Below, in pieces: positions 6,352 through 13,741 of a stretch of DNA of 64,000 nucleotides (the stretch's first letter is position 1; each line of letters starts with the position of its first letter). The stretch is taken from the IMG/VR virus record IMGVR_UViG_3300021961_007606, positions 1 through 64,000 of that record. One strand, given 5' to 3'. The notes below the pieces were generated by a model, which searched no databases, was not told the origin of the DNA, and worked only from the letters and a program-made list of their open reading frames with translations. The DNA comes from a virus. A program made the translations under genes and the position numbers.

Positions 6352-6837
6352 TTATTTTACAAAACCAACTCTCGATTTTCTTCCACTACCCATATTACGT
6401 CCTTTGTATGTATCCGTTTGAGAGTGACAATTTGGGCATAATAGTTCGAGATTAGTAGGAAAATTATTGTATGCATTACCATCGATGTGATTTACTTCAA
6501 GCACAATATACTTACCATTATGCTCAGTTATACCACACGAGTTGCAAACGTGTCCTCTGTATCTATTAAGAATACCTCTCAGAGTACCTCGATCGCGAAC
6601 ATTACCACACTCAAATCTAGGTATTATAATCTCTCTATGTTCAAATTCACGTTGACACGTGTTATTACAATAAATTTTTAACCTATTTGTAAGTTGGTTA
6701 TTGCAGTTTTTACAACAAGGATAGGGTTTCTTTTCCCTCCTTGTGTTGTTATATTTTGCAGAACAACTACTATTACAAAATGTCTTATGTTTTGCAATAG
6801 CGGTGTTGCATTGTTTACATTGTTTTTCGAATTTCAT
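6352..6837 (-). CDS. HNH endonuclease with zinc-finger pairs, in the tRNA region
   Basis: 161 residues from the ATG at 6837 (MKFEKQCKQCNTAIAKHKTF). It has three Cys-pair zinc-binding segments (CKQC...FCNSSC; CCKNC...YCNNTC; CNSCG) and a C-terminal HNH core, VLEVNHIDGNAYNNFPTNLE then LLCPNCHSQT. It is probably a free-standing homing endonuclease targeting the tRNA region: tRNA-Thr lies immediately downstream and the tRNA-like element upstream. A TATTTATA motif lies at 6851-6858. Confidence 0.85.
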   Translation of the reverse strand: MKFEKQCKQCNTAIAKHKTFCNSSCSAKYNNTRREKKPYPCCKNCNNQLTNRLKIYCNNTCQREFEHREIIIPRFECGNVRDRGTLRGILNRYRGHVCNSCGITEHNGKYIVLEVNHIDGNAYNNFPTNLELLCPNCHSQTDTYKGRNMGSGRKSRVGFVK

Positions 6838-7325
6838 ATCTATTGTTTTGTATAAATAGGTCAATAATTCGAAAAAGTGTCTCCTTATAAACCCTTCCTG
6901 TGCACAGAACAAGAAACTGGGGAAACATTGTTTCTACTTTTATGAGAGGCTTGGTTACCCTCTCCCACCGTTTAGCAGGTTGAAGCTACGTGTAGTCAGG
7001 ACAGGATTTGAACCTGTATGCCATCTGTGGTTTTCTCTTCCATTTACGATTGCAATCGTACCACCAGCGTTTAGCAAATTCTGCATATTGTCCGCTTACG
7101 TCCAATACACAATATTAACTTTGCGAGTTAATCTTAGCGTCTACCATTCCGCCACCTGACTATTTTGGTGAGTTTTAGTATCACCCCTTTACTCTCAACT
7201 ACTGATGCGGATAGTTCACCCGTTGACTTCATTCGTAAAGACTGAGTGGCTTCACTGACCCTCGATAACCAAACTATCTGTTATTATCTCCTGGTGCCAT
7301 ACGGACTTCCCCCACTTCTTGTTGT
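6838..7325 (-). other. Gene-free structured region between HNH gene and tRNA-Glu
   Basis: About 490 bp without a convincing ORF. It holds the 168-nt tRNA-like element (6994-7161). On either side are several short hairpins on the minus strand: GGTGA-TACTAAAAC-TCACC and GATAGTT...AACTATC within 7162-7325, and GAGAGG...CCTCTC and GAAAC-AAT-GTTTC within 6913-6993. This looks like folded RNA rather than spacer, but I cannot assign a family. Confidence 0.5.
6994..7161 (-). ncRNA. Unusual 168-nt tRNA-like element (Leu-type ends)
   Basis: The ends are those of a tRNA: acceptor AGTCAGG pairs perfectly with CCTGACT, followed by TG and a Leu-like D-arm (GCGGAATGGTAGACGC), with T-arm ACAGG-TTCAAAT-CCTGT before the 3' acceptor strand. 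Between them lie about 125 nt instead of about 45. That insert includes a 7-bp hairpin (ATTAACT-CGCAA-AGTTAAT), a second pairing (ATATTGT/ACAATAT), and a second D-arm-like stretch (GCAGAATTTGCTAAACGC). No standard anticodon arm can be placed. It could be an intron- or insertion-bearing tRNA-Leu, a fused pair, or a decayed gene. Confidence 0.55.
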
Positions 7326-7396
7326 ACTCCCGACGGGAATCGAACCCGTGTTTTATCCGTGAAAGGGATATGTCCTAACCCCTAGACGACGGGAGC
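7326..7396 (-). tRNA. tRNA-Glu (anticodon TTC)
   Basis: A 71-nt cloverleaf: acceptor GCTCCCG with CGGGAGT, D-arm GTCTAGGGGTTAGGAC, anticodon stem TATCC/GGATA around CTTTCAC (anticodon TTC), T-arm ACGGG-TTCGATT-CCCGT. No encoded CCA. Its 5' end overlaps the last codons and the TAG stop of the 7382-7816 gene by 15 nt. Confidence 0.93.
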
Positions 7397-7816
7397 ATGA
7401 TTTCGTATTAGTGTTTTTGTAATACGTAATGTTCGTAAGTTTGGTTTTCTTCTGTCTATAAAAGAAGCATAAGATTCTATCTTAGAAGCATCAAACTCCA
7501 AACAATAAAGTACTTCATAGTCTTTATTGAATCCTACAAACACAAACAAGTCAGCTTGGTTTTCAGTTCCAGCAATCCATGAACCACTTGGTCCTCCAAC
7601 TTTATCCTTCCACCATCTTGCTTTGACTTGTATTTTTTTACCATCTGCAGACAGCACATCATAGCCTTTTGCGTTTACAGTTTTTCCATTATACAGCTGT
7701 GCCACATACAACTGAGACAATGCTGTAGTTGGATTAGTTGTACTACAGAAATCTGATAACCACTTTTGTGTGGCAACCATATCCTGAACACGCTTATGTG
7801 CTTCTGAGTAGGTCAT
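7382..7816 (-). CDS. DUF6998-like protein (PD-(D/E)XK-type fold)
   Basis: A 144-residue protein whose centre reads GYDVLSADGKKIQVKARWW (about 51-69), then ADLFVFVGFNKDYEVLYCLE. Asp, then Q-V-K in a strand, followed by a hydrophobic strand is the layout of small PD-(D/E)XK-fold domains such as DUF6998. The role is unknown; nuclease activity is possible. The last codons (HAPVV and TAG) are read from the 5' end of tRNA-Glu. The start overlaps the stop of the 37-codon ORF (TAATG). Confidence 0.6.
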   Translation of the reverse strand: MTYSEAHKRVQDMVATQKWLSDFCSTTNPTTALSQLYVAQLYNGKTVNAKGYDVLSADGKKIQVKARWWKDKVGGPSGSWIAGTENQADLFVFVGFNKDYEVLYCLEFDASKIESYASFIDRRKPNLRTLRITKTLIRNHAPVV

Positions 7817-7929
7817 TATTTACGTACGTAATCTTTCTGAGGCTTAGGACGTCCTTTACCTCGTTTAATGTCTTCTAACCAAGCTTTTAAAGTTTCAATT
7901 TGCAGTAATTTACTTTTTGACTTTCCCAT
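7816..7929 (-). CDS. 37-residue AT-hook-like protein
   Basis: ATG at 7929; its TAA shares the A of the next gene's ATG (TAATG). The peptide has a basic helix (KSKLLQIETLKAWLEDIKRG) followed by GKGRPKPQKDYVRK, which resembles an AT-hook (G-R-P core with flanking basic residues). A TATTTATA motif lies at 7935-7942. The coupling and the motif argue for a real gene with a possible DNA-binding role. Confidence 0.55.
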   Translation of the reverse strand: MGKSKSKLLQIETLKAWLEDIKRGKGRPKPQKDYVRK

Positions 7930-7961
7930 AGTTTTATAAATATAAGTTAAATTTTAATTGT

Positions 7962-8366
7962 TTACAACTCTCCTTGTACTAAAATGATTTTATCACTCAG
8001 CTGACCATTTACAAAGGTATGGTACTCAGCATGAGCAATGTTTTGTTTGTTTTCTTCAACGTGTTTAACAAACTCAGCTTCACTGCCTGCTAAAGCAAAT
8101 GTACCAAGCTCATAACCAACATCACCACGATATTGTAATCTGTAGCATCCCGATCCAAAAACCTCTTTAAGATCAAACTTTGGTAAGATCTCAAATCCCT
8201 CTTCATCTGTTTTACCGATTTCCTCTCGGTTTACAATAGTGAACTGACGAGTGTATCCACACTTATCGCATATTGTATATTCTTCTCCTGTTTTGTAATA
8301 GTAATCTACTACTGCATCCGGATTGCCACATTGTGGACAATCAATTGCATCCATTATTGATCCCAT
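7962..8366 (-). CDS. Zinc-ribbon protein
   Basis: A 134-residue protein with an N-terminal C4 ribbon (CPQCGNPDAVVDYY, then CDKCGY, about residues 10-38) and an alpha/beta C-terminal region without recognised motifs. Two other ribbon proteins occur at 25656-26147 and 33774-33998. Likely a nucleic-acid- or protein-binding accessory protein. It ends 33 bp before the AT-hook ORF. Confidence 0.65.
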   Translation of the reverse strand: MGSIMDAIDCPQCGNPDAVVDYYYKTGEEYTICDKCGYTRQFTIVNREEIGKTDEEGFEILPKFDLKEVFGSGCYRLQYRGDVGYELGTFALAGSEAEFVKHVEENKQNIAHAEYHTFVNGQLSDKIILVQGEL

Positions 8367-8367
8367 A

Positions 8368-8727
8368 TTAGTTTAATTTAGTTTTTGCTTCATCTATATG
8401 ACGACACTTCCGTCTAAAACTATATCCAGTACAATCACAACTCCAGCCACTCTTATCAAATGTCACAGTGTAATGACCTGTACCTTTACTGTTTTTTATC
8501 TGCCATGACCAATCTTTACTTGATACTTCTTGTGTGGTTTTTCTCACAAAGAGCTTTTGAGCATCATGAAAAGAAAACGTATCTGATACTTTGTACCATC
8601 CATCAACATTGTTTGTGGAATTAACCACTATCATGTAATGACCGTTGAGTGTGTCAACAACGGTAGGATTTATTGTACCAATAATCTTTTTAGGTATCTT
8701 CTTTGTCGTCGTAACCTTTGCTTTCAT
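8368..8727 (-). CDS. SWIM-type zinc-finger protein
   Basis: A 119-residue protein. Residues about 96-111 read CDCTGYSFRRKCRHI, the C-x-C...C-x-H pattern of a SWIM zinc finger, preceded by a small beta-rich domain (YTVTFDKSGWS). SWIM fingers bind DNA or protein. It overlaps the upstream gene by 38 bp and ends one base before the zinc-ribbon gene's start. Confidence 0.65.
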   Translation of the reverse strand: MKAKVTTTKKIPKKIIGTINPTVVDTLNGHYMIVVNSTNNVDGWYKVSDTFSFHDAQKLFVRKTTQEVSSKDWSWQIKNSKGTGHYTVTFDKSGWSCDCTGYSFRRKCRHIDEAKTKLN

Positions 8728-9106
8728 TGTCGTTAAAGTTTTTTAGATATACTAATAGTTTATACATCTTTTCTAAGAAAAGAGGATCAATAGACTCTTT
8801 GAGTTTCTCCATATATGCTTGCACTTCCTTAACCACAGGATATCCGATTTCATACAAATCTTCTACAGCATGTGATGTAGTATCAAACTTTTTACCAGCC
8901 AAATACTTGAGAAGTTTTTCATCTTTGGTTATAAGATGCTCCACAAACGAAATAAACGAAAGCTTAAATGGATGCTTTGTCATTTTATCAAAATGAACAT
9001 AAAAGAACCCACTTCCAGCATTCTTAAAGTTATAAATTGGTTCAACACCAGTTACTTCATACTTAGCACTTGTTAAGTCAAAGTCTTCTTTGTCTAAAGG
9101 TTCCAT
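8690..9106 (-). CDS. Protein of unknown function
   Basis: 138 residues from the ATG at 9106 (MEPLDKEDFDLTSAKYEV); an extended TTG start at 9130 would run into the upstream gene. It has a beta-rich N-terminal half, a helical C-terminal half and an acidic tail. No recognised domain. Confidence 0.6.
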   Translation of the reverse strand: MEPLDKEDFDLTSAKYEVTGVEPIYNFKNAGSGFFYVHFDKMTKHPFKLSFISFVEHLITKDEKLLKYLAGKKFDTTSHAVEDLYEIGYPVVKEVQAYMEKLKESIDPLFLEKMYKLLVYLKNFNDNESKGYDDKEDT

Positions 9107-9110
9107 ACGA

Positions 9111-9341
9111 TTAGTATTGATATTTACCAACTTGTTGCTTGTAATGTTCTAATTGTGCAGCAACTTGAGGATCACGAATAATCTCAAACTCCTGATACCC
9201 ATCATCTTCCAATTCACCGTGCTGAACAACGTTCAAACTAAAAGGTGATGCTGTTGAGTGCTGTACACACGTTACTGCATTTGGAATTGCTTTTAAACGA
9301 CCTGCTGGAATCTCAGATCCACATACTTTACATGTTTTCAT
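9111..9341 (-). CDS. DksA/TraR-type zinc-finger protein
   Basis: A 76-residue protein beginning CKVCGSEIPAGRLKAIPNAV and TCVQH (residues 4-28), the C4-type (here C3H) finger of the DksA/TraR family. TraR-like proteins act on host RNA polymerase through its secondary channel. This one lacks the long coiled coil, so an RNA-polymerase role is uncertain. Confidence 0.65.
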   Translation of the reverse strand: MKTCKVCGSEIPAGRLKAIPNAVTCVQHSTASPFSLNVVQHGELEDDGYQEFEIIRDPQVAAQLEHYKQQVGKYQY

Positions 9342-9402
9342 AGTTATTGTGTTTTTATATAAGGGTAAAGGTACAAATCTTTATCTAAATATCAACCGCT
9401 TA

Positions 9403-9436
9403 ATAAAAAAATAACTCCCTGAGTATCAAGGAGTTA
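9403..9436 (-). terminator. Rho-independent terminator
   Basis: On the minus strand AACTCC, a short loop and GGAGTT are followed by ATTTTTTTA, 26 bp after the stop of the 9462-9806 gene. It closes the transcription unit upstream of the DksA-like gene. Confidence 0.75.
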
Positions 9437-9461
9437 TATAACTATCTGATTATCAGGGAGA

Positions 9462-9806
9462 TTATTTCCACTTCCCGTTTTGCACGATTTGCGCGATAAT
9501 TCCGTAAATGGACATATCTTGAAAGGTATCTGTAGTGGATTCTGAAGTAACATTTGGCTTTTGATTGAGTAAAACGAGATTCTTTAGCCGATTCATTTTA
9601 TCATTCATTCGAAACCATAATCCAGTCAACGACAACTTTACCTCTTCAGGAGTTTCTAAGTTAGTACCAACCGATATGTTTCCTTTACCATAATCAAGCA
9701 TCTTAGCTGCAAACAAGTTGAATTGTTCAGCTGCAATACGCTTATACTCTTGAGCAATCTCAGGATAGCGTTGTTCCAGTTCTTGGATGCTATTATTGCT
9801 TGCCAT
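9462..9806 (-). CDS. DUF1599 / Nmad1-like protein
   Basis: A 114-residue protein with FAAKMLDYGKGNIS (about 32-45), LWFRMNDKMNRLKNLVL (about 63-79) and DTFQDMSIYGIIAQIV (about 93-108), matching the K-M-x-D-Y-G and R-x-x-N-L helices of the DUF1599 (nucleotide-modification-associated domain 1) family common in phages. A nucleotide-related role is suggested by family genomic context only. It precedes a clear terminator. Confidence 0.7.
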   Translation of the reverse strand: MASNNSIQELEQRYPEIAQEYKRIAAEQFNLFAAKMLDYGKGNISVGTNLETPEEVKLSLTGLWFRMNDKMNRLKNLVLLNQKPNVTSESTTDTFQDMSIYGIIAQIVQNGKWK

Positions 9807-10032
9807 ATGTATCAGGAGTTTCAGATGGAGTAATCAATTGAATAATACGACTCTCAGTAGCTGAGCTGATCATATACTCTTCTTGGAATTGTTCCATAAA
9901 CTTAACTACACGAGCTTCTGCTTCGGTAACTGTTAGAGCTTCAACTAAATGACGCTCAGTAGCTGTTTTAAGTTTGCCTTTAGCGTCTTCACGCTTAATC
10001 TTTACTGTAACTTGAAAATACTTGTTATTCAT
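9793..10032 (-). CDS. DUF4494-like protein
   Basis: A 79-residue protein: YFQVTVKIKREDAKGKLKTA, then HLVEALTVTEAEARVVKFM, then beta strands. This fits DUF4494, which I know mainly from Bacteroidetes genomes, and so it is part of the host inference. Function unknown. It overlaps the next gene by 14 bp. Confidence 0.7.
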   Translation of the reverse strand: MNNKYFQVTVKIKREDAKGKLKTATERHLVEALTVTEAEARVVKFMEQFQEEYMISSATESRIIQLITPSETPDTYGKQ

Positions 10033-10042
10033 ATTATTTGTT

Positions 10043-10954
10043 TTATTTAATTAATATACCATGTTTCTTTCTGTATTCCAACAGAGCCTTCTCCTTTTGT
10101 TTAACTTCCAACATTACATCAACATCATGACCATATAGATCAATAGTTTCATAAACATAGTCAGCATGTGCTTGTACTTTTGCTTTAGGATCTTCTATTT
10201 GTTTACACGAAGAATAATGAACAACCGGTTTAATACCTTCAGGCCACGTTGCAACAGCCAATTTGAGAGACTCGCTGTGAGATAGATCCCCAGGATTGCA
10301 ACTATGATGGTGATAGTCAAACACAATAGGAACACCTGTGTGGTTATGTACGCCATGATATAAATCATACGTAGTAAATAAGCTAGGTTTGTCATCGTTT
10401 TCTATAGTAAGTCTTTTTCTTGTATTCTCATCCAGTTTCTGATAATTAGCACACCATTGCTTTAATACAGCATACTTGTCTTTGTATGCTGCTCCAATGT
10501 GTATATTGATCTTGTTATACACTGAGGGTGTAAATCCCATCAAGTCAAAGATTTCAGAATGATGTCTTAAATCAACCATTGTACGTTGTACTACGTTTTC
10601 TTTCTGAGATCCTAAGATATTGAAAGGTCCTGGATGATATGTTAATCGTTGGTTAGTTGCTGTTGCATACTTGCCAATTGCACTAAGCAATTCACATATC
10701 TCTTTGTATTGTGGTAAGTCTTTGTATTCATACTCACTACTCCATGGAAAGATATCGGAACCTATGCGATAAAAGGTAATACCATTTGCAGCATTCCATT
10801 CAAGTATGCGATGCAAGTCACGAAGGTTTTGTACACCTAAGTCACCTACATACTTTAAGCCTCCTTTTTGAAATGTGTCTTTCCTGCATGTCCTACCAGC
10901 AAAGATCTTTTTCTTACGTAATTCTACGTTAATACAAGCGTAACCTAAATTCAT
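10043..10954 (-). CDS. uvsE: UV-damage endonuclease (UVDE family)
   Basis: 303 residues, the usual length of UvsE. This TIM-barrel metal enzyme nicks DNA 5' of UV photoproducts and starts an alternative excision repair. Seen: MNLGYACIN at the start, FYRIGSDIFPW, LTYHPGPFN, the HIGAAYKDK block, LTIENDD, VFDYHHHSCNP and VVHYSS, which hold the metal-binding His, Glu and Asp residues. It ends 11 bp before the DUF4494-like gene and starts 3 bp after the nuclease gene. It probably protects phage DNA from sunlight damage. Confidence 0.92.
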   Translation of the reverse strand: MNLGYACINVELRKKKIFAGRTCRKDTFQKGGLKYVGDLGVQNLRDLHRILEWNAANGITFYRIGSDIFPWSSEYEYKDLPQYKEICELLSAIGKYATATNQRLTYHPGPFNILGSQKENVVQRTMVDLRHHSEIFDLMGFTPSVYNKINIHIGAAYKDKYAVLKQWCANYQKLDENTRKRLTIENDDKPSLFTTYDLYHGVHNHTGVPIVFDYHHHSCNPGDLSHSESLKLAVATWPEGIKPVVHYSSCKQIEDPKAKVQAHADYVYETIDLYGHDVDVMLEVKQKEKALLEYRKKHGILIK

Positions 10955-10956
10955 GT

Positions 10957-11547
10957 TTATTTTATTTCATAATCCCAGAAGGTCTTGCCTTGTGGTGGGA
11001 TTACATTATCAAAATAAAATATACGAGTCTTTTTTGAGTTTTCAAAGTAAATTGTTTTGTAGAATCCGGAAGGCACTGAGGCTCCGGTAGTTAGTTTTTT
11101 TGAGTTCTTGAAAACTAATCTAATGTATATAGAAACTGGTTCTTGTTTTGCCCATTCACGTTCTTGAGCTTCTAACAATCTCCATAAACCTCTATTGAGT
11201 CGTTCTTGTTGCAAAGCACAGTTTGCATAACTAAAAGTATTCCAAAGATCCATCTTACTGCAATTAAAATCTGCTGCTGGTGCTAAGTGACCTTTATCCC
11301 ATTCATTGTTTGCATAGTCAGCATCATCAGAAGTAAAGTATTCAGTTTCAATACGAAAGTCCATACCATTACGTTGAGCCTTGCCATCTAAACAAGTAAC
11401 GCGATATTTAACCCATAAAGGTTGTTCTAACTTTTCACTGTACATAACTTTGTAGATACCTTTATCGATTGCTACAGAGTCATAAAGAGGTCGTTGTTGT
11501 GCTACCGTTAGTGTTGGTAACAAAAGAATTAATAAGAGTTTTTTCAT
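10957..11547 (-). CDS. Secreted DNA/RNA non-specific endonuclease
   Basis: A 196-residue protein with an N-terminal signal peptide (KKLLLILLLPTLTVA) and the bba-metal nuclease motif WDKGHLAPAADF (about 83-94; DRGH in Serratia nuclease, here DKGH), followed by NTFSYANCALQQ with the metal-binding Asn. Such enzymes cut DNA and RNA outside the cytoplasm. In a phage it could clear DNA in the periplasm or degrade released nucleic acid. Its start overlaps the end of the clpS-like gene. Confidence 0.88.
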   Translation of the reverse strand: MKKLLLILLLPTLTVAQQRPLYDSVAIDKGIYKVMYSEKLEQPLWVKYRVTCLDGKAQRNGMDFRIETEYFTSDDADYANNEWDKGHLAPAADFNCSKMDLWNTFSYANCALQQERLNRGLWRLLEAQEREWAKQEPVSIYIRLVFKNSKKLTTGASVPSGFYKTIYFENSKKTRIFYFDNVIPPQGKTFWDYEIK

Positions 11548-11798
11548 AGTGGTGCAAGTTTTGCTGGAATGTCATGCTCGTGTAGTATCTTTAAAACTGC
11601 TCTTGCTTTATCTTGCTCAGAGGCTTTAAAGGATTTCACAAGGTACTCTCCTTTATTAAATATCATGTGAGCACAATTAGCAGCTTGAGAATAATGATAT
11701 CCTAAAGAATGTCTGAACACTTCTGCAAGAAATCTCTCATTGTTTAAGTCGTTATGAAAAACAATTAAGCCAATATGTTTAGCTCTCTTACTCACCAC
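11544..11798 (-). CDS. clpS: ClpS-like N-degron adaptor
   Basis: An 84-residue protein, the size of a ClpS core. GLIVFHNDLNNERFLAEVF matches the Y-N-D-D pocket region, followed by QAANCAHMIFNKGEYLV (the helix with the conserved HxxG-like turn) and the A-x-x-K-A...L pattern. ClpS delivers proteins with N-terminal aromatic or Leu residues to ClpAP/ClpCP. There is no ATG; translation must start at GTG (11798 or 11795), overlapping the upstream stop. A phage copy could redirect host proteolysis. Confidence 0.75.
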   Translation of the reverse strand: MVSKRAKHIGLIVFHNDLNNERFLAEVFRHSLGYHYSQAANCAHMIFNKGEYLVKSFKASEQDKARAVLKILHEHDIPAKLAPL

Positions 11799-12217
11799 TT
11801 ACCTAATGGACATCGATCTTCCATACTTCTTACTTTTGCACTGAGATTACAACCACACTTGCCACACTTCATACCTTGTATTTGTTTTGTTTTATTATCA
11901 ACTACAATAGAATATAAACCAAACTTTTCTGCAAACGGACAAGTTGCACAGATTTTAGCTCTACTCGTCGCAACAGCTTCAACTTCAGGATCATTGTATA
12001 TTAAATGAGCAAAACCATCAATAATGTTTTTTAATACTACGTCTGACTGTCTTGTTTTTATCTTAACACTTAATATAGTGTTTTTTAACCAACTTAAGCA
12101 CCATATAATAATAAATGGAATTATTAAAACCACAAACTTAGTAAGCTTGTAGTGCTTTTTTTTACGATAATTTGGAATATACTGCTTTTCCCAGTTTTTA
12201 ATCTTTAAAAAAGTCAT
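11792..12217 (-). CDS. Membrane protein with C-terminal Cys-rich CPLGKW domain
   Basis: 141 residues: a basic N-terminus, one transmembrane segment (about 27-45), a linker, and a cytoplasmic-type Cys cluster (ICATCPF...MKCGKCGCNLSAK, ending DRCPLGKW, residues 89-141). The C-x-x-C, CGC and CP-x-GKW pattern recurs in small phage and Bacteroidetes proteins (DUF6171-like, from memory) and should bind zinc. Function unknown. Confidence 0.65.
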   Translation of the reverse strand: MTFLKIKNWEKQYIPNYRKKKHYKLTKFVVLIIPFIIIWCLSWLKNTILSVKIKTRQSDVVLKNIIDGFAHLIYNDPEVEAVATSRAKICATCPFAEKFGLYSIVVDNKTKQIQGMKCGKCGCNLSAKVRSMEDRCPLGKW

Positions 12218-12843
12218 ATGTTGTTTAGGTTTTTAAGTAGTTCAATCTTTTCTTCTTCGGATAGTAAATCCATACTTGACATAACTTCCATACTTTTGTC
12301 TGAGTCTAAAACTTGTGAAGTTGGAATTACCTCTTCTGGTCTATCGTAATACTTTGATCTCATATCAGTCTTGGTTAAATCACCTACCAAGGTAAAATAA
12401 CAATTAAAGCAAAGCACTTCTAGATTTTCACGTCTGTGATCTGTTTGATTACCATTAATGTGATGTAATGCTAATGGTGTACGTAAATCCATTGGACGTT
12501 TCTGACAGTAGCCACAATGATTACACTTTTCTTCAATATAACCACTTATGATCATTCGACGTAAAAGCTTTTCTCTTGGGTACTGTGGATACTTTCCTAA
12601 TAGTATATCATCTAAAAGAAATCGTTTCTTGGAAACGTGAGTCTTGGATATTCCAGATCCTGCTTGATTAAGGTGTACATCAAATAAACTAACACCTTCT
12701 TTGTTTTTATATAGCTTAGCAAACCTTTTATATAAGTTATAGCTTACACGAAGGTACTCGGCTGCAGCTCTATTGGAGCGTGTAACCTTTATTGCAGTCT
12801 CAATCTGAGCCTGCATTAAGACTCTAGTTCTTGCCTTCTTCAT
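12214..12843 (-). CDS. HNH endonuclease with N-terminal helix-turn-helix
   Basis: 209 residues. An N-terminal helix-turn-helix-like segment (AIKVTRSNRAAAEYLRVSYN) precedes the HNH core, CNHCGYCQKRP ... LALHHINGNQTDHRRENLE and VLCFNCYF (about 110-150), with structural zinc cysteines. The C-terminus is acidic. Probably a free-standing homing endonuclease. Confidence 0.85.
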   Translation of the reverse strand: MKKARTRVLMQAQIETAIKVTRSNRAAAEYLRVSYNLYKRFAKLYKNKEGVSLFDVHLNQAGSGISKTHVSKKRFLLDDILLGKYPQYPREKLLRRMIISGYIEEKCNHCGYCQKRPMDLRTPLALHHINGNQTDHRRENLEVLCFNCYFTLVGDLTKTDMRSKYYDRPEEVIPTSQVLDSDKSMEVMSSMDLLSEEEKIELLKNLNNI

Positions 12844-12849
12844 TGTAAC

Positions 12850-13329
12850 TTATAACTTTTGTAGTATCTGTCTAGCTATTATGCATTTGTCGTACTGTTC
12901 TATAGCAATAAAGTATTCAAGGGATTGCTGTACTCCATTCTTCCAATCATCCTTGTCGGAGGTTATGTACACTCCAGTACCATTAAGCTCAAACAATCTT
13001 ATAGAATCTCTTTGAGCTCTAATACCTTCTTCCACAGCTTGTAGTATGCGAGCATACACAAACTCTTGATTATCTTCAAAAAAGTCATCTGCTTCAGTTT
13101 CTTCTAATACTGGGATGCTTGGAATCTCTGTGAACTTGAACTCAGCTGGTTTGGCTTCGATCATCTCAATATCTAAAGCACCATATAAGTCTGCTAGTTT
13201 CCAAACTACCTCATCTCTTTTCTTTACACCATCAGCAGCTTCTGTATGAATAATTGCTTGACCATCTAGAACTTCGATTGTGAAAGTTCTATTGTTTTTT
13301 CTGCCTGACGATGTAACAACTATCTTCAT
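12850..13329 (-). CDS. Protein of unknown function
   Basis: A 159-residue acidic protein. The N-terminal part is beta-rich (MKIVVTSSGRKNNRTFTIEV), the middle is acidic (EETEADDFFEDNQEF) and the C-terminal half is helical. It resembles no family I know. A TATTTATA motif (13335-13342) precedes the ATG. Confidence 0.6.
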   Translation of the reverse strand: MKIVVTSSGRKNNRTFTIEVLDGQAIIHTEAADGVKKRDEVVWKLADLYGALDIEMIEAKPAEFKFTEIPSIPVLEETEADDFFEDNQEFVYARILQAVEEGIRAQRDSIRLFELNGTGVYITSDKDDWKNGVQQSLEYFIAIEQYDKCIIARQILQKL

Positions 13330-13343
13330 ACAAATATAAATAG

Positions 13344-13499
13344 CTACTTACTAACTCCAAATAGCTTTAAAAAGGATTTTAAAGATAGCCTCTTTGTAGC
13401 TGCAAACCATCTTGCTGCTGTTAGTCTGGACTCCTCTGACTTCTTTGCAATAGGCTCTTGCTTTTTATCTGTACGTGAATAAAAGTAAAATAGTTTCAT
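13344..13499 (-). CDS. 51-residue basic protein
   Basis: ATG at 13499 overlapping the upstream TGA (ATGA), TAG at 13344-13346. The peptide begins MKLFYFYSRTDKKQEPIAKK and continues with SEESRLTAARWFAATKRLSL. It looks like a small DNA- or ribosome-associated helical protein; similar short proteins occur in aquatic phages, as far as I recall. It fills what would otherwise be a gap between genes. Confidence 0.65.
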   Translation of the reverse strand: MKLFYFYSRTDKKQEPIAKKSEESRLTAARWFAATKRLSLKSFLKLFGVSK

Positions 13500-13741
13500 C
13501 GTGTTCTAACTTTTAGTTTACCAATAGCAGTTAAGAACTGCTCTATAGTAAATATCTTAGGAGACATATCCGAACGTATCTTAATAAGAGGTAGTATTTC
13601 TGGCTGAGAGTCAACAATCTTCATGAGAGTTGTTAATCCAGTACCAGCCCAGAAAACACCAAAAGATGCTTCACCTAACAAATTAGCTTCGTTAAGAGCA
13701 TCCTCTTCTGTATCTCCAGGCATTAGTAAGAAGTATGTCAT
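13496..13741 (-). CDS. Conserved phage protein of unknown function
   Basis: An 81-residue protein: MTYFLLMPGDTEEDALNEAN, LLGEASFGVFWAGTGLTTLM, then IFTIEQFLTAIGKLKVRTR. I recall similar short proteins from aquatic T4-like phages, without a function. It overlaps the genes on both sides and bridges the accessory region and the glycan cluster. Confidence 0.65.
   Translation of the reverse strand: MTYFLLMPGDTEEDALNEANLLGEASFGVFWAGTGLTTLMKIVDSQPEILPLIKIRSDMSPKIFTIEQFLTAIGKLKVRTR

Noticed and set aside
6994-7161. Two ordinary tRNAs in a row
   Set aside because: There is only one 5' acceptor and one T-arm; no second complete cloverleaf can be drawn within the 168 nt.
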